From Acidobacteriaceae bacterium (GTDB taxonomy: Bacteria > Acidobacteriota > Terriglobia > Terriglobales > Acidobacteriaceae), in the NCBI GenBank assembly GCA_028283655.1, contig JAPWKE010000003.1:1116001-1180000 (forward strand): a DNA stretch of 64,000 nucleotides, read 5' to 3'. A model generated the notes under the pieces. The model worked only from the letters and a program-made list of their open reading frames with translations, was not told where the DNA came from and ran no database searches. The translations under genes and the position numbers were made by a program. Of this stretch, positions 1-10,419 are shown piece after piece. Numbering within the stretch: position 1 is the first letter of the stretch; each line of letters starts with the position of its first letter.

Positions 1-110
1 GGCGAGTGGGTGCGGGCGACGTGCTGCTTCATACGGCGCACGGCTTCGTTACCGGCTTCGATGTCGACGCCGGCGGACTTGTAGTCGATAGTGCGGTTTG
101 TGTCTGTCAT
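1..110 (-). CDS. purM: Phosphoribosylformylglycinamidine cyclo-ligase (AIR synthase), N-terminal fragment
   Basis: Only the first 36 codons lie in the window; the gene runs off the left edge. The start is ATG at 110 on the minus strand and the protein begins MTDTNRTIDYKSAGVDIEAG. The YKSAGVDIEAGNE stretch is the conserved N terminus of PurM, which closes FGAM to AIR in step 5 of purine synthesis. It starts 8 bp after the purL stop, so it should be co-transcribed with purL and purF. The call rests on this short signature plus the pathway context. Confidence 0.85.
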   Translation of the reverse strand, partial: MTDTNRTIDYKSAGVDIEAGNEAVRRMKQHVARTHS

Positions 111-118
111 CGTGTCTC

Positions 119-3100
119 TTAGCTCACCCACTTGCGGGCGTTATCAAACATGCGTTGCCACGGGCTGTCCGCAAGGGTACGCGTCCAGCTGTGCTGCAGA
201 CCAAGCGCCGAGCGCTCGGGATGGGGCATAACGATCAGAGCGCGGCCGTCCTGCGAGGCAAAGCCCGCGATGGCGTCGACCGAGCCGTTGGGGTTGAGAG
301 GATAGTGCTGCGTCGGCTTGCCGTAGGTATCGATATAACGCATTGCCACGTTTGCGGAAGCTGCGCTGGACTCGACGCGGCCTTCGCCATGTGCGACGGC
401 AATCGGCATCTGTGAGCCTTCCATGCCGGTGAAGAAAATCGAAGTAGAAGGTGCGATTTCAACCATGCATTGGCGCGCTTCAAAGCGTGCGGAGAGGTTG
501 CGGCGGAAGCGCGGCCACTCCTGCGCACCGGGGATGATTGGGGCGAGTTGCGCCATCATCTGGCAGCCATTGCAGACGCCGAGCGAGAGTGTGTCGGTGC
601 GTCCGAAGAAAGTAGCAAACATCTCGCGCAGCCTGTTGTTGAAGAGAACTGTCTTCGCCCATCCGCTACCCGCACCGAGCACGTCGCCGTAGCTGAAGCC
701 TCCGCAGGCAGCAAGCCCTGTGAACCCGGCGAGGTCGATACGCCCAGCGAGCAGGTCGCTCATGTGGACATCGACGGCTTCGAAGTTGGCACGGTCAAAC
801 GCTGCGGCCATTTCCACCTGGCCGTTGACACCTTGCTCGCGCAGGATGGCAATACGTGGCTTCGAGGTATGAACGAAAGGAGCGGCTACGCGTTCTGCAG
901 GATCGAAGCCCGCTTTGATGAAAAGTCCCGGACGGCTCGCGTCGCTAAGTAGAGAAAACTCTTGCGCGGTGCAGACGGGGTTGTCCCGCAGAGACGCAAT
1001 GCTGTGGCTGACTTCGCTCCATACCTTTAGCAACACGGAGCGTTGTGCCCGATACACGGGGATGTCATCGTGAACGAGGAGCAAGTCGTTGCCAGCAGCG
1101 GCAGAGCCTACCGAAAGCCAGTGCAAGCCCGAATGCTTCAAAGCCTCGACCACAGCCTTCTCATGTTCTGCGCTGATTTGAATCACAGCGCCCAACTCTT
1201 CGGAGAAGAGTTGAGCCAGCAAGTCACCAGCAGGAAGCTCGATGTGAAGGCCGCAGCTCCCTGCAAGAGCCATTTCGAGCAGCGTGACGAACAGACCTCC
1301 ATCGCCGCGGTCGTGATACGCCAGTAGCTTGCCTTCGGCATTCAGCGTTTGCACAAGCGAGAAGAAGCCTGCCAGCTGTTGCGGAGACGGTGCGTCTGCA
1401 ACACTTCCGCCGCTTTGCATGAAGGCTTCGGAGAGCACACTGCCACCGAGGCGGTTGCGTCCTTCGCCAAGATCGATCAGGATCAGACGCGAGTCCACCG
1501 GCTTCAGTTCAGGCGTGAGCGTTTTGCGCACATTCGTCACAGGCGCAAAGCCTGAAGCAATCAGCGAGAGTGGCGACGTGACGTTGTGCGTTACGCCTTC
1601 GTGCTGCCACTTCGTGCGCATGGACATTGAGTCCTTGCCCACGGGAATCGTAATGCCGAGCGCCGGACAAAGCTCCATCCCGACCGCATAAACGGCGTCG
1701 TAGAGTGCCTGGTCCTGACCAGGCTCGCTCGCTGCTGCCATCCAGTTGGCGGAGAGCTTGATGTCAGAGAGCTTCTCGATGGCTGCGCCCGCGAGGTTGG
1801 TGATCACCTCTCCAACAGCCATGCGTGCAGAGGCTGCAGCGTCCAGCGTCGCGAGTGGTGTTCGCTCGCCAATAGCCATAGCTTCGCCCGTTGTCGCGCC
1901 GTAGGCCGTCATGGTGACAGCACAGTCTGCGACCGGAACCTGCCACGGGCCGACCATCTGGTCCTGCACGGTATAGCCACCAACCGTACGGTCGCCGATA
2001 GTGATGAGGAAGCTCTTGGACGCGACCGCAGGCATACGCAGCACACGTTCGATGGCATCTGCGAGCGCGATGTCGTTGAGTTCCGACTCACTGCTCACTA
2101 ACGCCTCGCGCGTGAAGCTGCGCTCCATCTTCGGCGCTTTACCGAAGAGCACCTGCATGGGCAAATCGATGGGAGCGCTGTCGCTGTTGGTGTCGCTGAG
2201 GATGAGCTGCTTCTCGTCCGTTGCCGTGCCGATGACGGCGAAAGGGCAACGCTCGCGCTCGCAAAGCGCAGTGAAGCGGGGAAGATCCTCGGGACGCAGA
2301 GCGAGCACGTAACGCTCCTGCGACTCGTTGCACCAGAGCTCGAGCGGGCTCATGCCTGCTTCTGCACGAGGAATAGCGTTGAGCGAGAACGTACCGCCGA
2401 GGCCGCCGTCCTTGACCAGTTCAGGGAAGGCATTCGACAATCCGCCTGCGCCAACGTCGTGAATGAACGCGATGGGATTATCTGCGCCAAGCTGCCAGCA
2501 GCGGTCAATCACTTCCTGGGCTCGACGTTCGAGCTCAGGATTCTCGCGCTGCACGCTGGCAAAGTCGAGCTGCTCGTTGGAGGTGCCGTTGCCGCTCGAT
2601 GCTGCACCGCCACCAAGGCCGACAAGCATCGCGGGGCCACCGAGCGCGACGAGCTCGTAGCCCGCAAGCATTTCGCGCTTCTCCACGTGCTCGGCACGGA
2701 TGTTGCCGAGTCCGCCGGCGAGCATGATCGGCTTGTGGTATCCCCACTGACGCTCGCCATCGTGCTGCTCGAAGGTGCGGAAGTAGCCGCAGAGGTTCGG
2801 GCGACCGAACTCGTTGTTGTACGCAGCAGCGCCCAGCGGAGCTTCGATCATGATGTCGAGCGGGCTGGCGATATTGGTTGGCTTTGACTCGGTCTGCTCC
2901 CACGGCTGGAGAGCGTTCGGCAAGCGAAGGTTCGAAGTCGTAAAGCCGCTGAGTCCTGCCTTCGGCTTACCGCCGATACCCGTTGCGCCTTCATCGCGAA
3001 TCTCTCCGCCGGAGCCTGTGGCAGCGCCGGGGAATGGCGAGATCGCAGTGGGATGATTGTGCGTCTCCACCTTGCAGAGGATGTGAATCTCTTCGTCGTG

Positions 3101-3985
3101 CGCGCTGTAGATGCCGGTTTGCGGGTCAGGGAAGAAGCGTCCGCCCTGAGATCCGCGAATCACCGCCGCGTTATCGCGGTACGCCGAGAGCACATCTTCG
3201 CTCGACTGCTCGTAGGTGTTGCGGATCATGCCGAAGAGTGAGCGCGGCTGTTGCTCGCCGTCGATCGTCCACGAAGCGTTGAAGATCTTGTGGCGGCAGT
3301 GCTCGCTGTTGGCCTGCGCGAACATATACAGCTCAACGTCCGTGGGATTGCGATCGAGTTTGACGAACTCGGCTACGAGGTAAGCGATCTCATCCGGCGA
3401 AAGCGACAGACCCAGTTCGCGGTCAGCTTGCTCAATGGCGGCAGCACCTTGGCCGAGCACGTCAATATGCTGCAGTGGGCGCGTCTGGTGTGTCTCAAGA
3501 ATTGCGAGTAAGTTTTCTGCACCGCCGAAGTAAATGCTTTCGGTCATGCGGTCGTGCAGAGCTTCGCTCAGGGCCTCAAGGCTTTTGGCTCCGTGGATCT
3601 GAAGTGCACGCGCGCGTTCCAGGCGAACGATCGACTGGAAGCCGGTGTTGCGAAGGATGTCGGTGGCTTTGCTGGACCACGGGCTTTGCGTGCCCACGCG
3701 GGGTCCTACCCAGAGGTTTGCCGTGTGCTGGCTCTCATCCCGCTCCAGCAGATCGTTCAGCCTTGCGGCTTCTTCTGCAGGAATGGAATCAAAGCCTTCC
3801 GCGAGAACGGCGACGTACATCCAGTGGGCTTCAACGGTGTGAACGCCGCTATCGAGAACGGCAAGGCGGCTGCGCAGGCGCTCCGCTTCAAACGACGAAA
3901 GGGCGGCCGTCCCGGGCAGCAGGACGGCTTTGACAGAGGAGCTAGATGTGCTGAACAAGGTTTCGCGTAATGTGATTGGCGACAT
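119..3985 (-). CDS. purL: Phosphoribosylformylglycinamidine synthase, long single-chain type
   Basis: FGAM synthase converts FGAR, glutamine and ATP to FGAM. At about 1288 residues this is the long form, with the glutaminase fused at the C terminus, rather than the split PurS/PurQ/PurL type. Visible motifs include HKIFNASW and [11 protein letters not shown] in the synthetase core. The C-terminal class I amidotransferase has GVCNGCQ (nucleophile near Cys1138) and MPHPE (His/Glu near 1255-1257). An in-frame start at 4096 would overlap purF by 155 bp. I prefer ATG 3985 (MSPITLRE), which overlaps purF by 44 bp and gives a length close to E. coli PurL; its ribosome site is weak, so the start is uncertain. 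It lies between purF and purM. Confidence 0.95.
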   Translation of the reverse strand: MSPITLRETLFSTSSSSVKAVLLPGTAALSSFEAERLRSRLAVLDSGVHTVEAHWMYVAVLAEGFDSIPAEEAARLNDLLERDESQHTANLWVGPRVGTQSPWSSKATDILRNTGFQSIVRLERARALQIHGAKSLEALSEALHDRMTESIYFGGAENLLAILETHQTRPLQHIDVLGQGAAAIEQADRELGLSLSPDEIAYLVAEFVKLDRNPTDVELYMFAQANSEHCRHKIFNASWTIDGEQQPRSLFGMIRNTYEQSSEDVLSAYRDNAAVIRGSQGGRFFPDPQTGIYSAHDEEIHILCKVETHNHPTAISPFPGAATGSGGEIRDEGATGIGGKPKAGLSGFTTSNLRLPNALQPWEQTESKPTNIASPLDIMIEAPLGAAAYNNEFGRPNLCGYFRTFEQHDGERQWGYHKPIMLAGGLGNIRAEHVEKREMLAGYELVALGGPAMLVGLGGGAASSGNGTSNEQLDFASVQRENPELERRAQEVIDRCWQLGADNPIAFIHDVGAGGLSNAFPELVKDGGLGGTFSLNAIPRAEAGMSPLELWCNESQERYVLALRPEDLPRFTALCERERCPFAVIGTATDEKQLILSDTNSDSAPIDLPMQVLFGKAPKMERSFTREALVSSESELNDIALADAIERVLRMPAVASKSFLITIGDRTVGGYTVQDQMVGPWQVPVADCAVTMTAYGATTGEAMAIGERTPLATLDAAASARMAVGEVITNLAGAAIEKLSDIKLSANWMAAASEPGQDQALYDAVYAVGMELCPALGITIPVGKDSMSMRTKWQHEGVTHNVTSPLSLIASGFAPVTNVRKTLTPELKPVDSRLILIDLGEGRNRLGGSVLSEAFMQSGGSVADAPSPQQLAGFFSLVQTLNAEGKLLAYHDRGDGGLFVTLLEMALAGSCGLHIELPAGDLLAQLFSEELGAVIQISAEHEKAVVEALKHSGLHWLSVGSAAAGNDLLLVHDDIPVYRAQRSVLLKVWSEVSHSIASLRDNPVCTAQEFSLLSDASRPGLFIKAGFDPAERVAAPFVHTSKPRIAILREQGVNGQVEMAAAFDRANFEAVDVHMSDLLAGRIDLAGFTGLAACGGFSYGDVLGAGSGWAKTVLFNNRLREMFATFFGRTDTLSLGVCNGCQMMAQLAPIIPGAQEWPRFRRNLSARFEARQCMVEIAPSTSIFFTGMEGSQMPIAVAHGEGRVESSAASANVAMRYIDTYGKPTQHYPLNPNGSVDAIAGFASQDGRALIVMPHPERSALGLQHSWTRTLADSPWQRMFDNARKWVS

Positions 3986-5453
3986 CTTCAGTGATCTTTG
4001 CGGCATCGTTTCGTTGGGCTTCCAGCGAGCGGAGATACTCTTCCGTAATATCGCCGGTGACGTAGCTTCCGTCGAAGATTGAGGTTTCGAACTCATTGAG
4101 TTCAGGAGCGCACTCCGTGATGGAATCCTTCAGGTCCTTCAGGTCCTGGAAGATCACCTTGTCGGCGCCGATGTCTGCGGCGAGTTGATCCAGAGTCTTA
4201 CCGCAGGCGACCAGTTCGTTGCGTGACGGCATGTCGATGCCGTAGACGTTCGGATACAGCACCATTGGCGACGCCGAGCAGACGTAGACAGCCTTTGCGC
4301 CAAGTTCACGCGTCATTGCGATGATCTCTTTGATCGTGTTGCCACGAACGATAGAGTCATCCACGAGCAGCACGTTCTTGTCGCGGAACTCCTGCGGAAT
4401 CGGGTTCAGCTTGCGGCGAATCGAAGCCTTGCGCTGTTCGTTCCCTGGCATGATGAACGTGCGGCCAACGTAGCGATTGCGCACGAAGCCTTCACGATAG
4501 GGAATATCGAGACGGTTTGCGATCGCGAGCGCAGAGGTTCGGCTTGTCGACGGGATGGGAATAACGACGTCGATGGGAACGTTGAGCCAATCGCTCTTGA
4601 TCTTGTCGGCCAGTTTGTCGCCCATATTGATGCGGCACTGGTAGACGCTGGCGCCATCAAGTACGGAGTCAGGACGAGCAAGGTAGACGAACTCAAAGAG
4701 GCACGGTGCTTTGCGGTGCGGCAGTGCTGTCTGGTGCGTGTGCAGCTTGCCGTGGATGTCGATGAATACAGTCTCGCCGGGCTCAAGATCACGTACGAGT
4801 TCGAAGCCGTCCACCTGAAGTGCCACGCTTTCGCTGGCGATCATGTACTCAGTCTGTCCGTGTGTAACGCGCTTGCCGTAGACGAGCGGGCGAATGCCGT
4901 TGAGATCACGGAAGCCGACGATACCCACCGCCGCAATCATGGCGATGACGGCATAGCCGCCCTTGCAGATCTCGTGGGTTTCTTCCACCGCCGTGAAGAT
5001 GTCTTCAGGTGTAGGGCTGATGACGTTCCGTTCCGCCAGGGCATGCGCGAAGACGTTCAGCATCACCTCGCTATCGGAACGAGTGTTCAGATGGCGAAGG
5101 TCCTTTTCAAACACGCGATGAATGATCTCGTCGACGTTCGTCAGGTTGCCGTTGTGGGCAAAGACGATTCCGTGCGGAGAGTTCACATAGAACGGCTGTG
5201 CTTCAGCAACGGAACCGCAACCAGCGGTCGGGTAGCGGACGTGGCCGATGCCCATGTCGCCGAGTAGCTTTGCCATCGACGCGACATCAAAGACCTCATT
5301 AACGAGGCCGTTGCCCTTGTGAAGATAAAAACGATTGAGGAAGGAGGTTGCAATGCCTGCTGCATCCTGACCGCGATGCTGAAGCATGGTCAACGAATCG
5401 TAAAGAACCTGACTTACAGGGCGATGTCCGAAGACGCCCACAATGCCGCACAT
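3942..5453 (-). CDS. purF: Amidophosphoribosyltransferase
   Basis: First committed enzyme of purine synthesis: PRPP plus glutamine gives phosphoribosylamine. The 503-residue protein starts [10 protein letters not shown]. Removal of Met exposes Cys2, the Ntn-hydrolase nucleophile of the glutaminase domain (about residues 2-235). The C-terminal phosphoribosyltransferase domain carries the PRPP loop [13 protein letters not shown] near residue 364. There is no propeptide before Cys2, unlike the B. subtilis-type enzyme. A GAGGG ribosome site sits just before ATG 5453. Its end overlaps the start of purL, so the order is purF-purL-purM, probably driven from the 5454-5762 gap. Confidence 0.97.
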   Translation of the reverse strand: MCGIVGVFGHRPVSQVLYDSLTMLQHRGQDAAGIATSFLNRFYLHKGNGLVNEVFDVASMAKLLGDMGIGHVRYPTAGCGSVAEAQPFYVNSPHGIVFAHNGNLTNVDEIIHRVFEKDLRHLNTRSDSEVMLNVFAHALAERNVISPTPEDIFTAVEETHEICKGGYAVIAMIAAVGIVGFRDLNGIRPLVYGKRVTHGQTEYMIASESVALQVDGFELVRDLEPGETVFIDIHGKLHTHQTALPHRKAPCLFEFVYLARPDSVLDGASVYQCRINMGDKLADKIKSDWLNVPIDVVIPIPSTSRTSALAIANRLDIPYREGFVRNRYVGRTFIMPGNEQRKASIRRKLNPIPQEFRDKNVLLVDDSIVRGNTIKEIIAMTRELGAKAVYVCSASPMVLYPNVYGIDMPSRNELVACGKTLDQLAADIGADKVIFQDLKDLKDSITECAPELNEFETSIFDGSYVTGDITEEYLRSLEAQRNDAAKITEDVANHITRNLVQHI

Positions 5454-5762
5454 GAACCCTCACAGTGAGTCGAGTGAGTGACGTTGCGCAAGCGCGAGTA
5501 AATCGCGTTCGCATAGGCTGTGGTACGTACCTTATGGTCTCACGTTTTGGGTCAGGATTGTTGCCGCGCTTTAACGTTCGGTCGGTTACAGGGCGGTCAA
5601 CAGAAGATTGCTGTTGAAAACCGTCGGTTGCGCCTCTTAGAACGTTTTCAGCGGCTCCGCTCCGATGTTAGACTTGAGGCGACGTCTGTGGCACCGGTGG
5701 CCGCCCTGTGGGCGGCTGTTTCGTGTGCAGCTACAGCAATCGATATATCCGAGGTTTACCGC
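5454..5762. other. Divergent intergenic region between purF and yebC
   Basis: This 309-bp gap must hold the promoters of the purine operon (leftward) and of yebC (rightward). The one clear structure is a perfect 7-bp hairpin, GCCGCCC-TGT-GGGCGGC, at 5700-5716. It is followed by TGTTTCG rather than a T run, so it is not a convincing intrinsic terminator and may act in the yebC leader. The yebC reading frame is open back to 5520, but that extension has no family similarity I recognise. I see no RNA gene here. Confidence 0.5.
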
Positions 5763-6503
5763 ATGTCCGGCCATTCAAAATGGGCAACGATTAAGCACAA
5801 GAAGGGCGCACTCGACGCCAAGCGTGGCAAGATTTTTACCCGCCTGATCAAGGAAATCATGGTCGCGGCCAAGGCTGGCGGCGGAGATCCCGACGGCAAC
5901 CCCCGTCTGCGTACAGCCATCGCCGCAGCGAAGGCTGAAAACATGCCGAACGACAACATCGCCCGCGCGGTCAAGCGCGGTACCGGCGAAATCGAAGGCG
6001 CACAGTACGAAGACATCACCTACGAGGGCTACGGTCCGGGTGGCGCTGCGATCATCGTCGAAGTGCTGACGGATAACCGCAACCGTGCCGTTTCAGAAGT
6101 GCGTCACGCCTTCTCCAAGCATGGCGGCAACATGGGCGAGTCTGGTTCGGTCAGCTTCATGTTCTCGAAGAAGGGCATGATCCTGGTGGCGAAGGATGCG
6201 GCCAGCGAAGACAAGATCACGGAAATCGTTCTCGAAGCAGGTGGCGAAGACATCGGCGGCGAGGGCGAGTACTGGGAAGTAACGACTGCTCCTGCTGATT
6301 TCAGCGCCGTAAAGGATGCCATCACCGCAGCGGGCATTACGCCCGAGTCGGCTGAAGTCACGATGGTGCCTTCGACCTACACCAAGCTGGAAGGTGCGCA
6401 GGCGGCAGCCATGCTCCGCATGCTCGACGTCCTTGAAGATCTCGACGATACACAGAACGTGTATACGAATTTCGACATGGACGAGGCATCGGTTCCGGCC
6501 TAG
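5763..6503 (+). CDS. YebC/PmpR family translational/transcriptional regulator
   Basis: The 246-residue protein starts [15 protein letters not shown] and contains FTRLIKEI, the standard YebC/TACO1 N terminus. Family members are reported to act on translation of difficult sequences or as DNA-binding regulators, so the molecular role here is not fixed by sequence. The start at 5763 is preceded by GAGGTTTACC and matches the conserved family start; the longer open frame upstream should be ignored. The C-terminal region ([13 protein letters not shown], then an acidic tail ending in [16 protein letters not shown]) is typical. It is followed by a separate outer-membrane gene. Confidence 0.93.
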   Translation: MSGHSKWATIKHKKGALDAKRGKIFTRLIKEIMVAAKAGGGDPDGNPRLRTAIAAAKAENMPNDNIARAVKRGTGEIEGAQYEDITYEGYGPGGAAIIVEVLTDNRNRAVSEVRHAFSKHGGNMGESGSVSFMFSKKGMILVAKDAASEDKITEIVLEAGGEDIGGEGEYWEVTTAPADFSAVKDAITAAGITPESAEVTMVPSTYTKLEGAQAAAMLRMLDVLEDLDDTQNVYTNFDMDEASVPA

Positions 6504-6576
6504 CGTCATCCGATCTATCGGTAGCCGTGAACGCCGCCATACCAATGGCGGCGTTTGCCTGTAACGAGGAGTTTCC

Positions 6577-7284
6577 GTGAAAAAGATTGTTCTTAGCTTG
6601 ATTGCCTTTGCTTTTCTGCCTCTTGCGTACGCCCAGTCCGGCCAAACCGTTTCTGGAGCAGTCAAAGAGTCATCCCCGAAGTGGGAGTACGGCGTCTTTA
6701 TCCAGGGTGGTAATGGTCTGGAAGACCGTACGGACTACAAGTTTTTTTCCGCAGGTGTTCAAGCGGGCCGCATCCTGACAAACGACTACACCTCGTTGCG
6801 CGCTAACTTTGAGTACGGCGTCGAGATTCTTCCTCTCTGGCAGAGCTATACGCCGAAGTTTCAAAAGCTTAGCTGCCCATACGGAGCATCCTCTGCCAGC
6901 CAGTGCTATGGTCCGACGACCAGCGGTGGAACGTACCGCGGCTTCAGCATCGTGCCGATCAAGCTCCGCATCAACATGCGCCACGGAGCACGTTTGCAAC
7001 CCTGGATTCAGGGAGCTGGCGGCGTAATCTACACGACTCGCAAGTACCCTGGCCTGGGCTCGCTGGACTACCAGAACACCTCGCAGACCGCGCCAAACGC
7101 AAACACAAGCGTATGGAACTTTGATCCGCAGTTCGGCATCGGTGCTCACTACTTCCTGAAGCCGCGTCGTTCACTGGATGTCAGTGCAAATGCGGTACAC
7201 ATTTCTTCGTCGTCACTTGGAGACAAGAACCCCGGCGTAAACACAGGTGTCCAGTTCACGCTCGGCTATACATGGTGGAAGTAA
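6577..7284 (+). CDS. Acyloxyacyl hydrolase (PagL-like) outer-membrane protein
   Basis: The 235-residue protein has a clear signal peptide (MKKIVLSLIAFAFLPLAYAQ, cleavage after AYA) and alternating aromatic/polar strands ending in FTLGYTWWK, as expected for an outer-membrane beta barrel. The segment AVHISSSSLGDKNPGVN (about residues 205-221) matches the PagL-type signature HxS..slGxxNPGxN, which carries the His and Ser of the lipid A 3-O-deacylase active site. The inferred role is lipid A deacylation at the outer membrane. SD AACGAGGAG precedes an ATG at 6577. ftcD begins 2 bp after its stop, suggesting co-transcription although the functions differ. Confidence 0.75.
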   Translation: MKKIVLSLIAFAFLPLAYAQSGQTVSGAVKESSPKWEYGVFIQGGNGLEDRTDYKFFSAGVQAGRILTNDYTSLRANFEYGVEILPLWQSYTPKFQKLSCPYGASSASQCYGPTTSGGTYRGFSIVPIKLRINMRHGARLQPWIQGAGGVIYTTRKYPGLGSLDYQNTSQTAPNANTSVWNFDPQFGIGAHYFLKPRRSLDVSANAVHISSSSLGDKNPGVNTGVQFTLGYTWWK

Positions 7285-7286
7285 GC

Positions 7287-8219
7287 ATGACCGATGGCCA
7301 GAATCAGATTGTTGAGTGTGTTCCGAACTTTTCCGAAGGGGTAGACCGCGACAAGGTCATCGCCATCGTGCGTTCCATGCGCATAGATGGCGTGCACCTG
7401 CTCGACTGGTCCATGGATGAGGATCACAACCGCTCGGTGGTAACGATTGCTGGTGCCCCGGAGGCGGTCGTGGAGGCTGCTATTCGCGGTGCTGGGAAAG
7501 CCGCTGAACTTATTGATTTGACGACGCAAACCGGCGTGCATCCACGCATTGGCGCAGCCGATGTCATTCCGTTTGTACCTGTCTCCGGCCTTTCGCTGGT
7601 TCAGTGCGCGATGCTGGCACGGCAGGCGGGCATGGGGATCTGGCGACGCTTCGGCGTTCCCGTCTACTTTTACGAGGCCGCCGCGTCACGTCCTGACCGG
7701 GTAAACCTCGAAGATGTTCGCCGTGGACAGTTCGAAGGTCTTGCCGCAGATGTTCATCGCGATACGACTCGCCGTCCTGACGTCGGCGGTCCTGAGCTTC
7801 ATGCAACGGCAGGAGCCTCTGCTCTTGGAGCTCGTAAATTCTTGATTGCTTACAATATTTACCTCGATCGTGAAGGGGAGGCGGCTGACGTAGGGCTGGC
7901 CCGAGCCATCGCCAAAGAGGTTCGGATGTCGTCTGGCGGACCATTCGGTATCAAGGCTATGGGGGTGGTGGTGAACTCACGCGCCCAGGTGAGCATGAAT
8001 ATCACCGACTTCCAGCGCACGCCGGTTAGCAAGGTCCACGCGGCGGTCAAGGAGATTGCCGAACAGCATGGCGCAACCATCGGCGACGGGGAATTGATTG
8101 GCCTGTTGCCGGAAGAAGCCTTTGAAACGGATGCCGAGTGGGTTCGTCAAATACCTCAGTTCGACCCTTCTGAAAAGGTGCTCGAGCGACGGCTGGAGCA
8201 TCCGCTCGACTGGCCGTGA
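7287..8219 (+). CDS. ftcD: Glutamate formimidoyltransferase
   Basis: Transfers the formimidoyl group between formimidoglutamate and tetrahydrofolate in histidine degradation and one-carbon metabolism. The start of the domain, IVECVPNFSEGVDRDKV, is the family hallmark, followed by HPRIGAADVIPFVPV and the second-half motif IAYNIYLD. At 310 residues it is the stand-alone transferase, without the cyclodeaminase domain of the bifunctional animal enzyme. A start at 7272 would lie inside the preceding gene. ATG 7287, after GGTGGAAG, is preferred. No other hut gene is visible in this window. Confidence 0.92.
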   Translation: MTDGQNQIVECVPNFSEGVDRDKVIAIVRSMRIDGVHLLDWSMDEDHNRSVVTIAGAPEAVVEAAIRGAGKAAELIDLTTQTGVHPRIGAADVIPFVPVSGLSLVQCAMLARQAGMGIWRRFGVPVYFYEAAASRPDRVNLEDVRRGQFEGLAADVHRDTTRRPDVGGPELHATAGASALGARKFLIAYNIYLDREGEAADVGLARAIAKEVRMSSGGPFGIKAMGVVVNSRAQVSMNITDFQRTPVSKVHAAVKEIAEQHGATIGDGELIGLLPEEAFETDAEWVRQIPQFDPSEKVLERRLEHPLDWP

Positions 8220-8328
8220 TGTCGGAACGAAACGAAATTGCGGACTGTGCGTCCAAGTTGTTGTCAGCACATCTGCATTTCAGCGAAAATAGTGCAACGT
8301 CTCAAGACGTTCACTTTGGGGAGCAACC

Positions 8329-9288
8329 GTGACAACCAGCAAGTTCATGAAGTTCGGAGCCGCTTTTGCCGGCATGGCGATGATGGCCGTAAGCGTAGCC
8401 CATGCCGCACAGCTCAGCGTTGATGCACGCTCTTCGATTCCGAAGAACGTTCAGCAGATTATCGTTGTTGACTACAAGGCGATGCAGAACTCACCGGCCG
8501 CCATGCAGTTGAAGGATCGCGTGCTTCCGCCGGAGCTCAAGCGCCTCGAAACAGCACTGAAAACCTCCGGTTTGAAGGTTGACCAGGATGCCGACACACT
8601 GGCTTTCGCTGCTTTCCGCGCTCCCGGTTCGGATGGAACTCGCATTCTGGGCGTAGCCCAGGGGCAGTTCCACAGCGCTCAGATTATCGCCAACTTCACC
8701 AAGCAGAAGACGAAGCCGGTGGTCCTTCGCCACACGGACATCTGGCCGATGGGTTCGGCTGGCATGAGCGTCGCGTTCCTTAACCAGACGACGATGATCT
8801 TTGGCGACCGTGAGGCCGTAAAGTCGGCTTTGGACGCTCGTGATGGCATCATTGCGAACTTCCTGCAGAACGGCGACATGATGAACGAGATGGCTGCGGT
8901 TGACTCCCGTCCCGTCTGGAGCCTTCTGGACCAGAAGGGTACGCAGACCATGATGAAGTCGGTTCTGGGTGAAGCTTCGTCGCTGGCCGACTATGACACG
9001 GTAAAGCAGCGCATGAAGTCCGCGAACTACACCATGGACTTTTCCAACGGCGTGAAGTTCGATATGGCCGTTGTCATGTCTGACACCGTCACAGCTGCGA
9101 CCGCTGCGGCTCTGATGAAGGGCGTCATGATCCTGAAGCAGACCTCTGGTTCCAACATGGAGAAGCAGGCGATGCAGGGAACCACGGTAGATTCCGGTGG
9201 TGGCACTCTGACTGTCTCTTATTCCTCGTCGGATCAGAACTTCGCCAGCCTGCTTGGTTCGCCGCTCTTTCAGCAGGTAGTCAAGTAA
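8329..9288 (+). CDS. Secreted hypothetical protein
   Basis: The 319-residue protein starts at GTG 8329 behind a good ribosome site (GGGGAGC). An N-terminal signal peptide (about residues 1-27, ending SVAHAA) predicts export. The mature part begins LSVDARSSIPKNVQQIIVVDYKAM and alternates strands and helices, with no catalytic motif I recognise. Its content is high in Met, Ala and Ser, with no Cys in the mature chain. The transcript ends at the 50-bp palindrome just downstream. It resembles lineage-specific acidobacterial exported proteins of unknown role; no function is proposed. Confidence 0.75.
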   Translation: MTTSKFMKFGAAFAGMAMMAVSVAHAAQLSVDARSSIPKNVQQIIVVDYKAMQNSPAAMQLKDRVLPPELKRLETALKTSGLKVDQDADTLAFAAFRAPGSDGTRILGVAQGQFHSAQIIANFTKQKTKPVVLRHTDIWPMGSAGMSVAFLNQTTMIFGDREAVKSALDARDGIIANFLQNGDMMNEMAAVDSRPVWSLLDQKGTQTMMKSVLGEASSLADYDTVKQRMKSANYTMDFSNGVKFDMAVVMSDTVTAATAAALMKGVMILKQTSGSNMEKQAMQGTTVDSGGGTLTVSYSSSDQNFASLLGSPLFQQVVK

Positions 9289-9295
9289 AAGCGCT

Positions 9296-9345
9296 CTAAG
9301 CAACGAAGAGAGGCGGCCAATTGGCCGCCTCTCTTCGTTGCTTAG
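9296..9345. terminator. Bidirectional terminator, 50-bp perfect palindrome
   Basis: Two perfect 25-bp arms meet at 9320/9321 with no spacer (core CGGCCAATTGGCCG). It lies exactly between two convergent genes, 8 bp from the upstream stop and 8 bp from the downstream stop, so it should end transcription from both sides. There is no long T run. The length and perfection of the stem are unusual. Confidence 0.75.
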
Positions 9346-9353
9346 GATTGAAA

Positions 9354-9656
9354 CTAGCTCTTCGTGCTCTTTGCCACCGGCTCAGCAAGGCCTGCATTGA
9401 AATTCAGCTCTGGCTTTGGCTTGCCGATCGCTTTGCAGCGATCCATAATGGCGCTGCGCAGCTTGTCAGCAACAGGGTTCGGCAGTTCATACTGCTCGTG
9501 TGAGCGGTAGAAGTCGATGGTGTGGCGCGTAGTGTCGACGACCACTTCGCAATGATGGCACGTACAGAGGTGCTCCTTCACTTCAGCCATGAGGGACGGG
9601 TCAATGGTGTCGTCAAAGAAGTCGGTTAGTTTCGCTAAAAATTCAGTGCAGTTCAC
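9354..9656 (-). CDS. Zinc-finger anti-sigma factor (zf-HC2 type)
   Basis: The 100-residue protein starts MNCTEFLAKLTDFFDDTID. It has the HxxxCxxC motif (HLCTCHHC, about residues 29-36) of zinc-containing anti-sigma domains, in the position found in RsrA/ChrR-like proteins. It lacks a transmembrane helix, so it should act in the cytoplasm. Its start codon overlaps the end of the ECF sigma gene by 4 bp (ATGA), the classic sigma/anti-sigma coupling. The inferred role is binding and inhibiting that sigma factor; whether release is redox- or ligand-driven cannot be told from sequence. Confidence 0.85.
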   Translation of the reverse strand: MNCTEFLAKLTDFFDDTIDPSLMAEVKEHLCTCHHCEVVVDTTRHTIDFYRSHEQYELPNPVADKLRSAIMDRCKAIGKPKPELNFNAGLAEPVAKSTKS

Positions 9657-10369
9657 TTGGAGCCCTCTTTAGTCTGCCGGAAGTAACGGCTGAGGCGTTC
9701 GCGTAACTGCAGACGCGCGCGCAACAGTCGGGACTTCACCGCGGGGACGCTCAATCCTAACGCCTCGGCGGTTTCCTCGGTCGACAAGTTTTCGATGTCC
9801 CGTAACGTGAAAACGGTTCGAAATCCTGGGGGCAAACCTGCAATTGTTTTGCGGAGGATCTCCGCCATCTCGGATTGCGAGAAGTTTTGTTCCGGATTTG
9901 GGCGCCATTCCGCGAAATCGCGAGGGATTGAGCCCTCGTCGGTTTCGACCTCCTGGTCCATCGAGACCGTCTTGGAGGTCTTGCGCTTGCGAAGGCGCAT
10001 CAGGCTCTCGTTGACCGCAATCCTGACCAGCCACGTCGAAAACTTGGAATTTCCCTGGAACTGGTCGATCTTCTGAAACGCTTTGAAAAAGACGTCCTGA
10101 GTGATGTCTTCAGCATCTTCGCGGTTCTGGGTAATGTGCTGAGCCGTGCGGAAGATCTGGCGCTCATACTGACGCACAAGAACCTCAAACGCTTCGGTGT
10201 CACCGGCTTTGGCTCGTTCTACGAGCTCAATGTCTTTATCCGGGGACAAAGGGCCACCTGTCGGCGCAGAAGGAGCTGCGTCGAGTGGAATTTCTGGCAA
10301 ATCATCCGGCAGTGCAGTAGGGTGTGCGGCCATAACAGTCACTTGCCAGTGTACGACACCTGCGGCCAA
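9653..10369 (-). CDS. ECF RNA polymerase sigma factor
   Basis: A sigma-70 family ECF factor of 238 residues. Region 2 spans about residues 60-125 (FEVLVRQYERQIF, EDAEDITQDVF, FSTWLVRIAVNESL) and region 4 about 175-228 (LPPGFRTVFTLRDIENLSTEETAEALGLS). An acidic, Pro-rich linker with EVETDEGSIP separates them. The first start is TTG 10369, preceded by a strong AGGAG with 7-nt spacing. ATG 10333 is in frame but has no comparable ribosome site, so TTG is preferred. It is translationally coupled to the zf-HC2 protein and divergent from a lytic transglycosylase gene, hinting at cell-envelope control. Confidence 0.92.
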   Translation of the reverse strand: MAAGVVHWQVTVMAAHPTALPDDLPEIPLDAAPSAPTGGPLSPDKDIELVERAKAGDTEAFEVLVRQYERQIFRTAQHITQNREDAEDITQDVFFKAFQKIDQFQGNSKFSTWLVRIAVNESLMRLRKRKTSKTVSMDQEVETDEGSIPRDFAEWRPNPEQNFSQSEMAEILRKTIAGLPPGFRTVFTLRDIENLSTEETAEALGLSVPAVKSRLLRARLQLRERLSRYFRQTKEGSK

Positions 10370-10395
10370 GGTTATCTCCTGTGGTTCGTTGAAAC

Positions 10396-10419
10396 TTGGG
10401 GAAGAGTATTCTTCCCCAA
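10396..10419. promoter_or_regulatory. Inverted repeat in the divergent sigma/transglycosylase promoter region
   Basis: TTGGGGAAGA-GTAT-TCTTCCCCAA is a perfect 10-bp inverted repeat with a 4-bp spacer. It sits in the 87-bp gap between the ECF sigma gene (leftward, start 10369) and the transglycosylase gene (rightward, start 10457). Neither direction has a T run after it, so an operator is more likely than a terminator. The binding factor is unknown. Confidence 0.55.

Noticed and set aside
5520-5762. N-terminal extension of YebC to 327 residues
   Set aside because: The YebC family starts at [15 protein letters not shown]; the upstream part has no homology I know and contains the 5700-5716 hairpin.
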